This document shows positions 15,810 to 24,256 of a DNA stretch of 64,000 nt, in pieces (position 1 is the stretch's first letter; each line of letters begins with the position of its first letter). The DNA is from Roseomonas sp. KE0001 (GTDB lineage: Bacteria > Pseudomonadota > Alphaproteobacteria > Acetobacterales > Acetobacteraceae), in assembly GCF_016107285.1 (NCBI RefSeq), contig NZ_RCVQ01000001.1, positions 1 through 64,000 on the forward strand. Reading direction: 5' to 3'. A model generated the notes under the pieces. The model had not been told where the DNA came from, searched no databases, and saw nothing but the letters and a program-made list of their open reading frames with translations. The position numbers and the translations under genes were made by a program.

Positions 15810-17411
15810 TCACCCCTTCTTCACGTCCCAGAACAGCGGCGCCGGCCCCTTGGTGATGCCGGAGACGTTGCTGCGCCAGGCCTGGTAGGCCATGAACTGC
15901 CCGAGGGGCGCAAAGACGACATCCTCCACGGCGGCGGCGTTGATCCTGTCGATGGCGGCCTGCTCGGCGGCGGGGGTGGCGGCGGCGTACCATTCGGCGA
16001 TGCCCGCCTCCGTGGCCGGGCTTTCGGGCCAGCCGAACCAGGCTTTCTCGCCATTGCCCCGGATCGCCGAATAGCCCACAGGCGAGGCGCAGTCGGCGCC
16101 CGAATGCCAGGTGTGGAACATGTTCCAGCCGCCCTGGCCCGGCGGCGTCCTCTGCGCCCGCCGCCCGACCACCGTGCCCCAGTCGGTGGCGACGAAGTCG
16201 AGGCTCATGCCGAGGCGCTTCAGCAGGTCGGCCGTGACGTCGCCCATCGCCTTGTGCGGCGCCAGGTCCTGGCTGACCATGCAGGTGACGGGCTGCCCGG
16301 CATACCCGCTCTGCTCCAGCAGGCGCTTCGCCGCGTCGAGGTCCGGCCGGCGCTTCAGGATCTCGCCGCCGGCCTCGCTGTAATGCGGGGTGCCGGGGGC
16401 GAAGAAGCCCGCCATCGGCTTCCAGAGGGAATCGTCGCTGCCGACGATGGCCCGCATGTAATCCTCCTGGCTCATCGCCATCAGGACGGCGCGGCGGGCG
16501 CGCACGTCGTTGAAGGGCGGGTGCAGGTGGTTCATGCGGAAGGCGCCGACATTGCCGAGCGGATCGGCGATATCGACCGCGATGTTGCGGTTGCGCCGCA
16601 TCACGGGGATCAGGTCGGCCAGCGGTGTCTCCAGCCAGTCCACCTCGCCGCTCTGCAGGGCGCCGGCGGCCGTCGCGGCATCCGGGATGATCACCCATTC
16701 GACCCGTTCCACGGCGACGCGCTTGCCGCCGGCCAGCCAGGAGGCCGGCTCATCGCGCGACACGTAGCCGTCGAAGCGCTGGAAGACGGCGCGGGCGCCG
16801 GGCAGCCATTCGTCGCGCAGGAAGCGCATCGGGCCGGAGCCGACATACTCGGTGATCTGCTGGAACGGATCGGTCCGCGCGATCCGCTCCGGCATGACGA
16901 AGGCGCAAGGCGCGTTGTTCTTGCCGAGCGCCAGCAGCATCTTCGGGTAGGGCTGCTTCAGCACCCAGCGGAAGGTGCGGTCGTCGACCGCGACCAGCTC
17001 CTGCTGGAGGGCGCGGATCATCAGCCCCATGCCGTCCCGCGCCGACCAGCGCGCGAGGCTGGCGACGGCGTCCTTCGCCAGCACCGGCTCGCCGTCGTGG
17101 AACCTGAGGCCCGGGCGCAGGCGGAAGGTCCAGGTCAGGCCATCGGCCGAGACCTCCTCCGCCTCGACCATCTGCCGCTGCGGCCGCATCGCGGAATCGA
17201 CGCCATAGAGCGTGTCCCAGACCAGCATGCCGGCATTCCGCACCACGTACTGGGTGCCCCAGATCGGGTCGAAATTGGCCAGGTCGGCATGTGGCACGAA
17301 GCGCAGCGGGCGGGCGGCCTGCGCCAGGGCGGGGGCGGCGAGGCCGGTCATGGCCAGGGGAGCAGCCAAGGGGAGGGCCAGGCTGGCCTGCAGGAACTGT
17401 CTGCGTCGCAC
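15810..17411 (-). CDS. Peptide-type ABC substrate-binding protein (SBP family 5), orphan
   Basis: The 533-aa protein carries a Tat-like signal (RRRQFLQAS, then a hydrophobic stretch ending ALAQA) and the SBP_bac_5 fold typical of peptide, nickel and opine importers. Family segments include LTWTFRLRPGLRFHDGEPV, VGSGPMRFLRDEW and HPPFNDVRARRAVLMA. The start is GTG 17411, with GAGGAG ten bases upstream; no closer ATG gives a complete signal. No permease or ATPase genes adjoin it. Three paralogues are in the window (22459, 32059, 40446). The ligand is unknown. It is divergent from trpL across 205 bases. Confidence 0.88.
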   Translation of the reverse strand: MRRRQFLQASLALPLAAPLAMTGLAAPALAQAARPLRFVPHADLANFDPIWGTQYVVRNAGMLVWDTLYGVDSAMRPQRQMVEAEEVSADGLTWTFRLRPGLRFHDGEPVLAKDAVASLARWSARDGMGLMIRALQQELVAVDDRTFRWVLKQPYPKMLLALGKNNAPCAFVMPERIARTDPFQQITEYVGSGPMRFLRDEWLPGARAVFQRFDGYVSRDEPASWLAGGKRVAVERVEWVIIPDAATAAGALQSGEVDWLETPLADLIPVMRRNRNIAVDIADPLGNVGAFRMNHLHPPFNDVRARRAVLMAMSQEDYMRAIVGSDDSLWKPMAGFFAPGTPHYSEAGGEILKRRPDLDAAKRLLEQSGYAGQPVTCMVSQDLAPHKAMGDVTADLLKRLGMSLDFVATDWGTVVGRRAQRTPPGQGGWNMFHTWHSGADCASPVGYSAIRGNGEKAWFGWPESPATEAGIAEWYAAATPAAEQAAIDRINAAAVEDVVFAPLGQFMAYQAWRSNVSGITKGPAPLFWDVKKG

Positions 17412-17616
17412 GGAAGCGGATCTCCTCAGAGGGGCCGGTCGTACCGGGCCTTTGCCATCCCGCCGGCGCCACGGCCGCCGCCCTCTGCCGGGGCGGCTTC
17501 GCCGATGGGCCGGATCTCCGCGGGCAGTGTGCGGCCTCGTGCGGCGTGGCGGCAAGGCGCCGTGGGATGGCGTTTCTCCCCTTGTGGGCGACAGGGGGCT
17601 TCGCTACGCTCCCCGC

Positions 17617-17664
17617 ATGATCACGCGCATCCAACCTGCAAGCTGGTGGTGGCCCCTTTCATAA
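17617..17664 (+). CDS. trpL: trp leader peptide TrpL
   Basis: The 15-residue peptide MITRIQPASWWWPLS has three tandem Trp codons and is followed at once by mutually exclusive hairpins upstream of trpE(G). This is the standard ribosome-mediated attenuation layout known from rhizobial trpE(G). Stalling at the Trp codons when Trp-tRNA is scarce would favour the antiterminator. Confidence 0.9.
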   Translation: MITRIQPASWWWPLS

Positions 17665-17720
17665 GGCGGCCGTGTGATCTCGAACCTTTTCATGGCCGCC
17701 TCGGGGTACCGGGCGGCCAT
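17665..17720 (+). promoter_or_regulatory. trp attenuator (antiterminator/terminator)
   Basis: GGCGGCC (17665-17671) can pair with GGCCGCC (17694-17700) to form the antiterminator. Alternatively ATGGCCGCC (17692-17700) pairs perfectly with GGCGGCCAT (17712-17720) to form the terminator, followed by a weak T-rich run (CTTCAT). In Sinorhizobium the released leader RNA also acts in trans; whether that occurs here is unknown. Confidence 0.85.
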
Positions 17721-17779
17721 CTTCATATCCTGACAGCCGATGCGCACCGGACCCGAGGCAGCCCAGCCCGGAGCGACCG

Positions 17780-19948
17780 ATGCAGACGCGTTACCAGACC
17801 CAGGGCGGTCTCACCATCCAGCGCCAGACCCTGGATCTCGCCAGGGAAAGGGCCGGCGGCCCTCCCGTCGGGCAGGTCCTGGCCGAGCTCGCCGGCCGGC
17901 TGGACCGGCAACGCGGCGTGCTGCTCTCCTCCTCCTTCGAGTTCCCCGGCCGCTACACCCGCTGGGACCTGGGCTTCGCCGATCCGCCGCTGATGATCGC
18001 GGCCCGGGGGCGGGAGATGGTGCTGCGCGGGCTGAACGAGCGGGGCCGGCGGCTGCTCGGCGTCATCGCCCCGGCGCTGCGCGGCCTGCCGGCGCTGGCC
18101 GCGATGCGGCGGGAGGCGGACAGCCAGCATCTTTCCCTGCGCGAGCCGGAGGCGCAGTTCGCCGAGGAGGAGCGCTCCCGCCAGCCTTCCGTCTTCTCCG
18201 TGCTGCGGGCGCTGCGCGATCTCTTCGGCAGCGCGGAGGACCCGCATCTCGGCCTCTATGGCGCCTTCGGCTATGACCTGGTCTTCCAGTTCGAGCCGAT
18301 GCCGCTGCGCCTGCCGCGCGACGCCGGCCAGCGCGACCTGGTGCTCTACCTGCCGGACGAGATCCTGGTGGTGGACCATATGCGCGGCACCGCCCGGCTG
18401 CACCGCTACGACTTCCTGCTCGATGGCGGCTCCACCGAGGCGCTGCCGCGCGCGACGCCGGCCGACCCCCACCGGCCCGGCGGGCAGGCCACCCCGCCCG
18501 AGAGCGACTTCGCGCCCGGGGAATACGCCGCCATGGTGGAGCGCGCGCAGCGGGCCTTCGCGCGCGGCGACCTCTTCGAGGTGGTGCTGGGCCAGACCTT
18601 CTCGGCCCGCTGCGACGAGGCGCCGAGCGTGCTCTTCGAGCGGCTGCGGCGGGTCAATCCCTCGCCCTATGGCGCGCTGATGAACCTGGGCGAGGGCGAG
18701 TTCCTGGTCGCCGCCAGCCCGGAGATGTTCGTCCGCGTCGAGGAGGGACGCATCGAGACCTGCCCGATCAGCGGCACCATCCGGCGCGGCGCCGACGCGC
18801 TGGAGGACGCGGCGAACATCCGCGCCCTGCTCAATTCCGAGAAGGAGGAGAGCGAGCTCACCATGTGCACCGACGTGGACCGCAATGACAAGTCGCGCGT
18901 CTGCGTCCCCGGCACGGTGAAGGTCATCGGCCGGCGGCAGATCGAGATGTACTCGCGGCTGATCCACACGGTGGACCATGTCGAGGGCCGGCTGCTGCCG
19001 GAGATGGACGCGCTGGACGGCTTCCTCTCCCATGCCTGGGCGGTGACGGTGACCGGCGCGCCGAAGCGCTGGGCGATCCGGCATGTCGAGGCGGAGGAGC
19101 GCTCGGCGCGGCGCTGGTACGGCGGCGCCATCGGCCGCATGACCTTCGACGGCAACATGAACACCGGCCTGACGCTGCGCACGATCCGGCTGCGGGACGG
19201 CATCGCCGAGGTGCGCGCCGGCGCCACCCTGCTGCATGACAGCGACCCGGCGGCGGAGGAGGCGGAATGCCGGCTCAAGGCCAGCGCCATGCTGGCCACG
19301 CTGCGCGGCGAGGCGGCGGTGGCGGCCGCGCCCGCCGCGCCGCGCCCGGCCATGGGGGCGCGGGTGCTGCTGGTCGATCACGAGGACAGCTTCGTACATA
19401 CCCTGGCCGGCTACCTGCGGGCCGCGGGTGCCTCGGTCCGCACGCTGCGGCCAGGGATGGCGCGCCAGGCGCTGCGGGAGGGGGAGGCGCCGGACCTCGT
19501 GCTGCTCTCGCCGGGGCCGGGCCGGCCGGCGGACTTCGCCATGTCGGACACGCTCGACCTCCTCATCCGGCGCGGCCTGCCGGGCTTCGGCGTCTGTCTC
19601 GGCCTGCAGGGCATGGTGGAGCATTTCGGCGGCACGCTGGACCTGCTGTCCCGGCCGATGCACGGCAAGCCCTCCCGCATCCGCAACCTCGGCGGGCGGC
19701 TGCTGGCGGGGCTGCCCGGGACCTTCACCGTCGGGCGCTACCACTCCCTGCACGCCCGGCGCCTCGACCTGCCGGCGGAGCTGGTGGCGACGGCGGAGAC
19801 GGACGATGGCGTGGTCATGGCGATCGAGCACCGGCGCCTGCCGCTCTCGGCGGTGCAGTTCCACCCCGAGTCGCTGATGACCGACCCGGCGCGGATCGGC
19901 ATGCCGCTGATCGCTGCGGCCCTGCGGCAGCCGGCGGCGGTGGCGTAG
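17780..19948 (+). CDS. trpE(G): Fused anthranilate synthase TrpE-TrpG
   Basis: The 722-aa protein joins component I (TrpE, about 1-510) and the glutamine amidotransferase component II (TrpG, about 525-715). It makes anthranilate from chorismate and glutamine, the first step of Trp synthesis. TrpE motifs include CPISGTIRRG, DVDRNDKSRVC and YGGAIG. TrpG has nucleophile Cys606 in GVCLGLQG and the His695/Glu697 dyad in FHPES. The fusion is known from Rhizobiales and Azospirillum-type bacteria. Start ATG 17780 follows GGAGCG. It lies behind the trpL attenuator and stands alone, with no other trp genes nearby. Confidence 0.96.
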   Translation: MQTRYQTQGGLTIQRQTLDLARERAGGPPVGQVLAELAGRLDRQRGVLLSSSFEFPGRYTRWDLGFADPPLMIAARGREMVLRGLNERGRRLLGVIAPALRGLPALAAMRREADSQHLSLREPEAQFAEEERSRQPSVFSVLRALRDLFGSAEDPHLGLYGAFGYDLVFQFEPMPLRLPRDAGQRDLVLYLPDEILVVDHMRGTARLHRYDFLLDGGSTEALPRATPADPHRPGGQATPPESDFAPGEYAAMVERAQRAFARGDLFEVVLGQTFSARCDEAPSVLFERLRRVNPSPYGALMNLGEGEFLVAASPEMFVRVEEGRIETCPISGTIRRGADALEDAANIRALLNSEKEESELTMCTDVDRNDKSRVCVPGTVKVIGRRQIEMYSRLIHTVDHVEGRLLPEMDALDGFLSHAWAVTVTGAPKRWAIRHVEAEERSARRWYGGAIGRMTFDGNMNTGLTLRTIRLRDGIAEVRAGATLLHDSDPAAEEAECRLKASAMLATLRGEAAVAAAPAAPRPAMGARVLLVDHEDSFVHTLAGYLRAAGASVRTLRPGMARQALREGEAPDLVLLSPGPGRPADFAMSDTLDLLIRRGLPGFGVCLGLQGMVEHFGGTLDLLSRPMHGKPSRIRNLGGRLLAGLPGTFTVGRYHSLHARRLDLPAELVATAETDDGVVMAIEHRRLPLSAVQFHPESLMTDPARIGMPLIAAALRQPAAVA

Positions 19949-19977
19949 GGGCGCGTTGGCGCCCGGAGTCGGGAGGA

Positions 19978-20000
19978 GGGAGGGGGTCGCGCCCCCTCCC
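19978..20000 (+). terminator. GC-rich hairpin after trpE(G)
   Basis: Perfect arms GGGAGGGGG and CCCCCTCCC flank TCGCG, 30 bases after the trpE(G) stop. No T tract follows. A similar hairpin occurs near 15777. Confidence 0.5.
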
Positions 20001-20067
20001 GCGGAAAGGGTCGGAAGGAGCGGACTTTCACGATCGCGCCAAGCGTGCCCCGGCCATGGGGTTTATA

Positions 20068-20079
20068 GTTGATATCAAC
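20068..20079. promoter_or_regulatory. Palindromic operator GTTGATATCAAC
   Basis: A perfect 12-bp palindrome in an AT-rich patch 50 bases before the DUF1428 gene. The TTGATATCAA core resembles MarR-family operators. No MarR gene is in the window. Confidence 0.5.
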
Positions 20080-20128
20080 CTAAAATCGCGGCAGGAAGCG
20101 TGGGTCAACGGGAGGAGGAAACCCAGGC

Positions 20129-20845
20129 ATGGCTTATGTGGAAGGCTTCGTGGTCACCGTTCCCACCGGCAGCAGGGAGGCCTATGCGCGCCACGCCGCC
20201 GAGGCCGCGGCGCTGTTCCGTGGCTTCGGGGCCACCCGCTGCGTCGAGGCCTGGGGTGACGATGTGCCGAGGGGCAAGGTGAACGACTTCTGGGGCGCGG
20301 TGCAGGCGACGCCGGAGGAGACGGTGGTCTTCTCCTGGGTCGAGTACCCCGATCGCGCCACGCGCGACGCGGCGAATGCGCGCTTCCGCACCGACCCGGC
20401 GATGCAGGCCCTGGGCGCGGCCATGCCCTTCGATGGCAGGCGGCTGATCCATGGCGGCTTCGCCCCGCTGATGGACGAGGGCGGTGGCACCGGCGGCTAT
20501 GTCGATGGCTTCGTCCTGCCGGTCCCGCAGGGGCGCAAGGCGGATTACGTCGCGATGGCGCGCGGGATCCTGCCGGTCTTCCGGGAGCTTGGCGCGCTGC
20601 GCGTGGTCGAGGCCTGGGGCGATGACGTGCCGGAGGGTCAGCGCACCGATTTCCGCCGCGCCGTCCATGCGACGGAGGAGGAGGCGGTGGTCTTCGCCTG
20701 GATCGAGTATCGCGACCGCGCGGCGCGCGACGCCGCCGTCCAGGCGATGATGACGGATGAGCGGATGAAGGAACCGCCCAAGGACATGCCCTTCGATGGC
20801 AAGCGCATGATCATGGGCGGCTTCAGCGTGCTGCTCGACGCCTGA
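20129..20845 (+). CDS. Tandem DUF1428 protein
   Basis: The 238-aa protein is an internal duplication of a DUF1428 domain (about 1-118 and 121-238). Each half contains YV(E/D)GFV, EAWGDDVP, VVFSWVEY/VVFAWIEY, and ends MPFDG(R/K)R(L/M)I.GGF. DUF1428 proteins (YbaA-like) have a ferredoxin-like dimeric fold and no established function. Normal family members are about 115 aa and dimerise, so the fusion probably makes a covalent pseudo-dimer. GGAGG upstream supports ATG 20129. A palindrome 50 bases upstream suggests regulated expression. Confidence 0.85.
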   Translation: MAYVEGFVVTVPTGSREAYARHAAEAAALFRGFGATRCVEAWGDDVPRGKVNDFWGAVQATPEETVVFSWVEYPDRATRDAANARFRTDPAMQALGAAMPFDGRRLIHGGFAPLMDEGGGTGGYVDGFVLPVPQGRKADYVAMARGILPVFRELGALRVVEAWGDDVPEGQRTDFRRAVHATEEEAVVFAWIEYRDRAARDAAVQAMMTDERMKEPPKDMPFDGKRMIMGGFSVLLDA

Positions 20846-20929
20846 CGCGGCCGGCGCGCGGCCGGGGCTTCCCCTTTCCGCCCGCGCGCCGAAGAATGCG
20901 TCCCACCCACCGGTGAGGAGCGCAGGACC

Positions 20930-22444
20930 ATGCCCGACTGGAATGCCGCCGCGGCGGAGGCCGCCGCCCTCGCCGGCGCCTGGTCGGAGGCACGGGGGCC
21001 GGGTGGGGCCATCCTGCTCTTCGACACGGCCGGCATCCGCCATGCCTCGGCCGGCGGCTTCGCCAGCCTGGAGCACGGCCTTCCCTTCACCCCCGACACG
21101 CCGAACCGCCTGGCCTCGATCAGCAAGCACTTCCTGGCCGCCACGCTGCTGCTGGAGGAGATCCCGCTGGAGGCGCCCCTGGGCACGCTGCTGGACGGGC
21201 TGCCGCCGGCGGTGGCGGCGGTCCCGCTGGAGCGCGCGCTCGACATGACCGGCGGCCTGCCGGACATGATGGAGCTGCTCTGGCAGCAGGGCGTGCCCTT
21301 CACCGCCAGCCTGACGGCGGAGGAGGTGTTCTCGGTCGCCCGCCGCATCCCCGCCCTCAATGCCGCGCCCGGCACCGAGATGGCCTATTCCAACACCGGC
21401 TGGCGGCTGGCGCAGCGCATCCTGCCGGAGCGGCGCGCCGTCAGCTATCCCGAGGCGCTGCGCCGCCGGCTCTTCGCACCGCTGGACCTGCCCTTCGCCT
21501 TCCCCGAGAATGAGAGCGTGCCCGTGCCGGGCCTCGCCACCGGCTACTGCTGGGATGGGGCCGGCTGGCGGCGCGGGCGCTATGGCCTGCACTTCTCCGC
21601 CTCCGGCGGCCTGGCCGGCAGCGCCACGGCGCTGGCCCGCTGGGCGGCTGCGCTGATGGCCGGGCGGGGGCCGCTGGCCGGGATCCTGGAGCGGCTGGCG
21701 GCGCCGCGCCGCTTCGCCGATGGCAGCGAGAGCGTCTATCGCCTGGGACTGGTCCGCAGCGCGCTGGGCCGGGTGGCGCTGGTGGGGCATGGCGGCTCGC
21801 TGCCGGGGTATCGCAACCATGTCCTGATGGCGCCCGAGCTGGGTCTCGGCGTGGTGGTGCTGACCAACCGGGAGGAGGAGGCGCTCTGGCCGGCGCTGCG
21901 CGTCATGGCCGCCCTGACCGGCGAGCCGCTGCCCGCGGCGCCCCCGGCGCTGCCGCCCGGCCTCTTCGCCGCCGCCGAAGGTCCCTTCTGGGCCGAGCTG
22001 GCGGCGGATTCGATCAGCGTCATGGGCGGCTTCGAGCGGCTGGTGGCGGCGCCGGGCGGCGAATGGCGCAGCCTTCCGGCCTATCTCGACATCCGCCTGC
22101 GCGCCGAGGGGCCGGATGCGCTGGCCGGCATGGTGGGCGGGGTGGCGCGGCGCCTGCTGCGCGTGCCGGAGGGGCTGGCGCCCGATCCGGCCCTGGCGGG
22201 CGAATGGACCGATCCCGTCCTCGGCACGGGGCTGCGCGTCACGCCGGAGGGCGAGGCCCGCTTCGACTGGGCCGGGGGCATCGGCGCGCGCTGCCGGCTG
22301 ACGCCCCTGCCGGGCGGCCGCGCCCTGGCCGACCTGTCGCACGGACCCTGGCGGCACCGCCCCTGCCTGTGGCTGCAGCCCGATGGCAGCCTGCGGCTTG
22401 CCAGCCACCGGGCACGGGTCTTGCATCTTCACCGCAGATCCTGA
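20930..22444 (+). CDS. Serine hydrolase, beta-lactamase/D-aminopeptidase type
   Basis: This 504-aa class C beta-lactamase-fold hydrolase has the nucleophile motif SISKHF (Ser-x-x-Lys), the Tyr-x-Asn motif YSNTG and a third motif GHGG. A C-terminal part of about 170 residues, rich in beta-strands, resembles the extra domains of D-aminopeptidases. No signal peptide is seen, so it is likely cytoplasmic. ATG 20930 has GAGGAG upstream. The stop is 15 bases before a peptide-type binding protein, so the pair may import and cleave D-amino-acid peptides or amides (inference). Confidence 0.85.
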   Translation: MPDWNAAAAEAAALAGAWSEARGPGGAILLFDTAGIRHASAGGFASLEHGLPFTPDTPNRLASISKHFLAATLLLEEIPLEAPLGTLLDGLPPAVAAVPLERALDMTGGLPDMMELLWQQGVPFTASLTAEEVFSVARRIPALNAAPGTEMAYSNTGWRLAQRILPERRAVSYPEALRRRLFAPLDLPFAFPENESVPVPGLATGYCWDGAGWRRGRYGLHFSASGGLAGSATALARWAAALMAGRGPLAGILERLAAPRRFADGSESVYRLGLVRSALGRVALVGHGGSLPGYRNHVLMAPELGLGVVVLTNREEEALWPALRVMAALTGEPLPAAPPALPPGLFAAAEGPFWAELAADSISVMGGFERLVAAPGGEWRSLPAYLDIRLRAEGPDALAGMVGGVARRLLRVPEGLAPDPALAGEWTDPVLGTGLRVTPEGEARFDWAGGIGARCRLTPLPGGRALADLSHGPWRHRPCLWLQPDGSLRLASHRARVLHLHRRS

Positions 22445-22458
22445 TTCGGAGAGCCTCC

Positions 22459-24054
22459 TTGACCCATTCCCGCCGCGCGGCCCTGCTCGCCCTGCCGCTG
22501 CTTCCCGCCCTGATGCTGGCCGGGGCGCCCGGCGCCGCGGCGCAGCCCGCGCCGAAGAGCGTGCTGCGCGTCGCGCCACATGCCGACCTGAAGTCGCTCG
22601 ACCCCGTGCATGGCTCGATCCTGATCACCCGCATGCACGGGCTGATGATCTACGAGACGCTCTTCGCCTGGGATTCGAAGCTGCAGCCGCAGCCGATGAT
22701 GGTGCAGGATTACAGCGTCTCGGACGACAAGCTGGTCTGGACCTTCCGCCTGCGCGAGGGGCTGAAGTTCCACGATGGCCAGCCGGTGACGACGAAGGAT
22801 GTCATCGCCTCGCTGAAGCGCTGGATGGCGCGCGACACGGTCGGCGTGAAGCTTGCCGAATACACCGCCGCGCTGGAGGCGGTGGACGGGCGCAGCTTCA
22901 CCCTGCGGCTGAAGACGGCGACGGGCATGGTGCCCTTCGCCCTCGGCTCCGGCGTCGGCCAGATCCCGGTCATCATGCGCGAGAGCGATGCCCTGACCGA
23001 CCCGATGAAGCCGGTGACGGAGACCGTCGGCAGCGGCCCGTTCCGCTTCAACCGGGGCGAGTGGCAGAGCGGCGCCCGTGTCGTCTATGACCGCAACCCC
23101 GACTACGTGCCGCGGGCCGAGCCGCCGGACGGGCTGGCCGGGGGCCGGGTGGTGAAGCTCGACCGCGTCGAATGGGTGATCATGCCCGATGCGGCGACGG
23201 CGGCGGCGGCGATCCAGACCGGGGAGATCGACCTCTGGGAACAGCCGAGCCAGGACCTGGTGCCGGTGCTGGCCCGGAGCCGCGACGTGAAGGTCGAGAC
23301 CTATTCCAGCCTGCCCGGCCAGGCGATGCTGCGCCCCAACCACCTGCACCCGCCCTTCAACGACCCGCGCGCGCGGCTGGCGCTCGCCTATGCCACCGAC
23401 CAGGCCGACTTCCTGACCGCCGGCTTCGGTGACGAGAAGTGGTGGAGGCGCTGCGACTCCTACTTCGTCTGCGGCAGCCCGAACGGCACCGAGGCCGGCG
23501 CGGCGGGCTATGCGAAGCCCGATCTGGCGACCGCCCGCCGCCTGCTGGCCGAGAGCGGCTACAAGGGCGAGCGGGTGGTGCTGACCTCGACCTATGACAT
23601 CGCGCCGATCGGCCGCATGGCCGAGGTGGCGGCGGAATCGCTGCGCAAGGCCGGGTTGAATGTCGACCTGCAGTTCTCCGACTGGGGCACGGTGACGACC
23701 CGGCAGCAGAACCGCGGCACGCTCGACCAGGGCGGCTGGAACCTCTTCGTCACCTTCGCCTCCGGCGCCACCATGCAGTCGCCGATCACCAATATCGGCA
23801 CCAACATGGCCTGCGAGCGCGCCTGGGCCGGCTGGCCCTGCGATGCCGAGGCGGAGCGGCTGCGCAACGGCGTGGTCGAGGCGGTGGACGCCGCCTCGCA
23901 GAAGGCGGCGACCGAGGCGCTGCACCGGCGGCTGGCCGAGGTGCAGCCCTACCGGGTGCTCGGCCAGTACGACCAGCCCTATGCCCGGCGGAGCAATGTC
24001 TCGGGCGTGCTGACGGCGCCGATCCTGGTCTTCTGGAACATCGAGAAGAAGTAG
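22459..24054 (+). CDS. Peptide-type ABC substrate-binding protein (SBP family 5), orphan
   Basis: The 531-aa exported protein starts at TTG 22459, with GGAGAG eight bases upstream; this yields a complete Tat/Sec-like signal (SRRAALLALPLLPALML ... AAAQ). SBP_bac_5 segments include LVWTFRLREGLKFHDGQPV, VGSGPFRFNRGEWQSG and HPPFNDPRARLALAYATD. The C-terminal part has a CDSYFVCGSP segment whose Cys pair may form a disulfide. It is linked to the serine hydrolase upstream, but no permease or ATPase is nearby. It would need to share a transporter encoded elsewhere. Confidence 0.88.
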   Translation: MTHSRRAALLALPLLPALMLAGAPGAAAQPAPKSVLRVAPHADLKSLDPVHGSILITRMHGLMIYETLFAWDSKLQPQPMMVQDYSVSDDKLVWTFRLREGLKFHDGQPVTTKDVIASLKRWMARDTVGVKLAEYTAALEAVDGRSFTLRLKTATGMVPFALGSGVGQIPVIMRESDALTDPMKPVTETVGSGPFRFNRGEWQSGARVVYDRNPDYVPRAEPPDGLAGGRVVKLDRVEWVIMPDAATAAAAIQTGEIDLWEQPSQDLVPVLARSRDVKVETYSSLPGQAMLRPNHLHPPFNDPRARLALAYATDQADFLTAGFGDEKWWRRCDSYFVCGSPNGTEAGAAGYAKPDLATARRLLAESGYKGERVVLTSTYDIAPIGRMAEVAAESLRKAGLNVDLQFSDWGTVTTRQQNRGTLDQGGWNLFVTFASGATMQSPITNIGTNMACERAWAGWPCDAEAERLRNGVVEAVDAASQKAATEALHRRLAEVQPYRVLGQYDQPYARRSNVSGVLTAPILVFWNIEKK

Positions 24055-24256
24055 CCGGCGCGGGCCGGTGGCGGAGGGGAGGGCGGTTCCGCTTGACCCC
24101 CCGCCGCCGATCCCCTACATCGCCCCGGCCCGGGCCTGTGCCCGGTCATCATGGTCGGCCGCCTCCCGGAGAGGCCCGGCTCCGTCGCTCCGCGAAGGCT
24201 CGCGCAGCGGCGCGTTTTGTTTTGGGCGCTCGGCAGGGCGCCGGCAGTGAGGGCGG

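Noticed and set aside
12010-16698. Minus-strand open frame of over 1500 codons opposite penicillin acylase, bpt and msrB
   Set aside because: It lies antisense to three clear genes, is full of Arg/Gly/Ala/Gln low complexity and has no domain apart from the shadow of GC-biased codons. Only the binding protein in another frame is real.
24055-24256. 4.5S (SRP) RNA upstream of ffh
   Set aside because: The conserved GGAAGNAGC-type apical loop of SRP RNA is not found.
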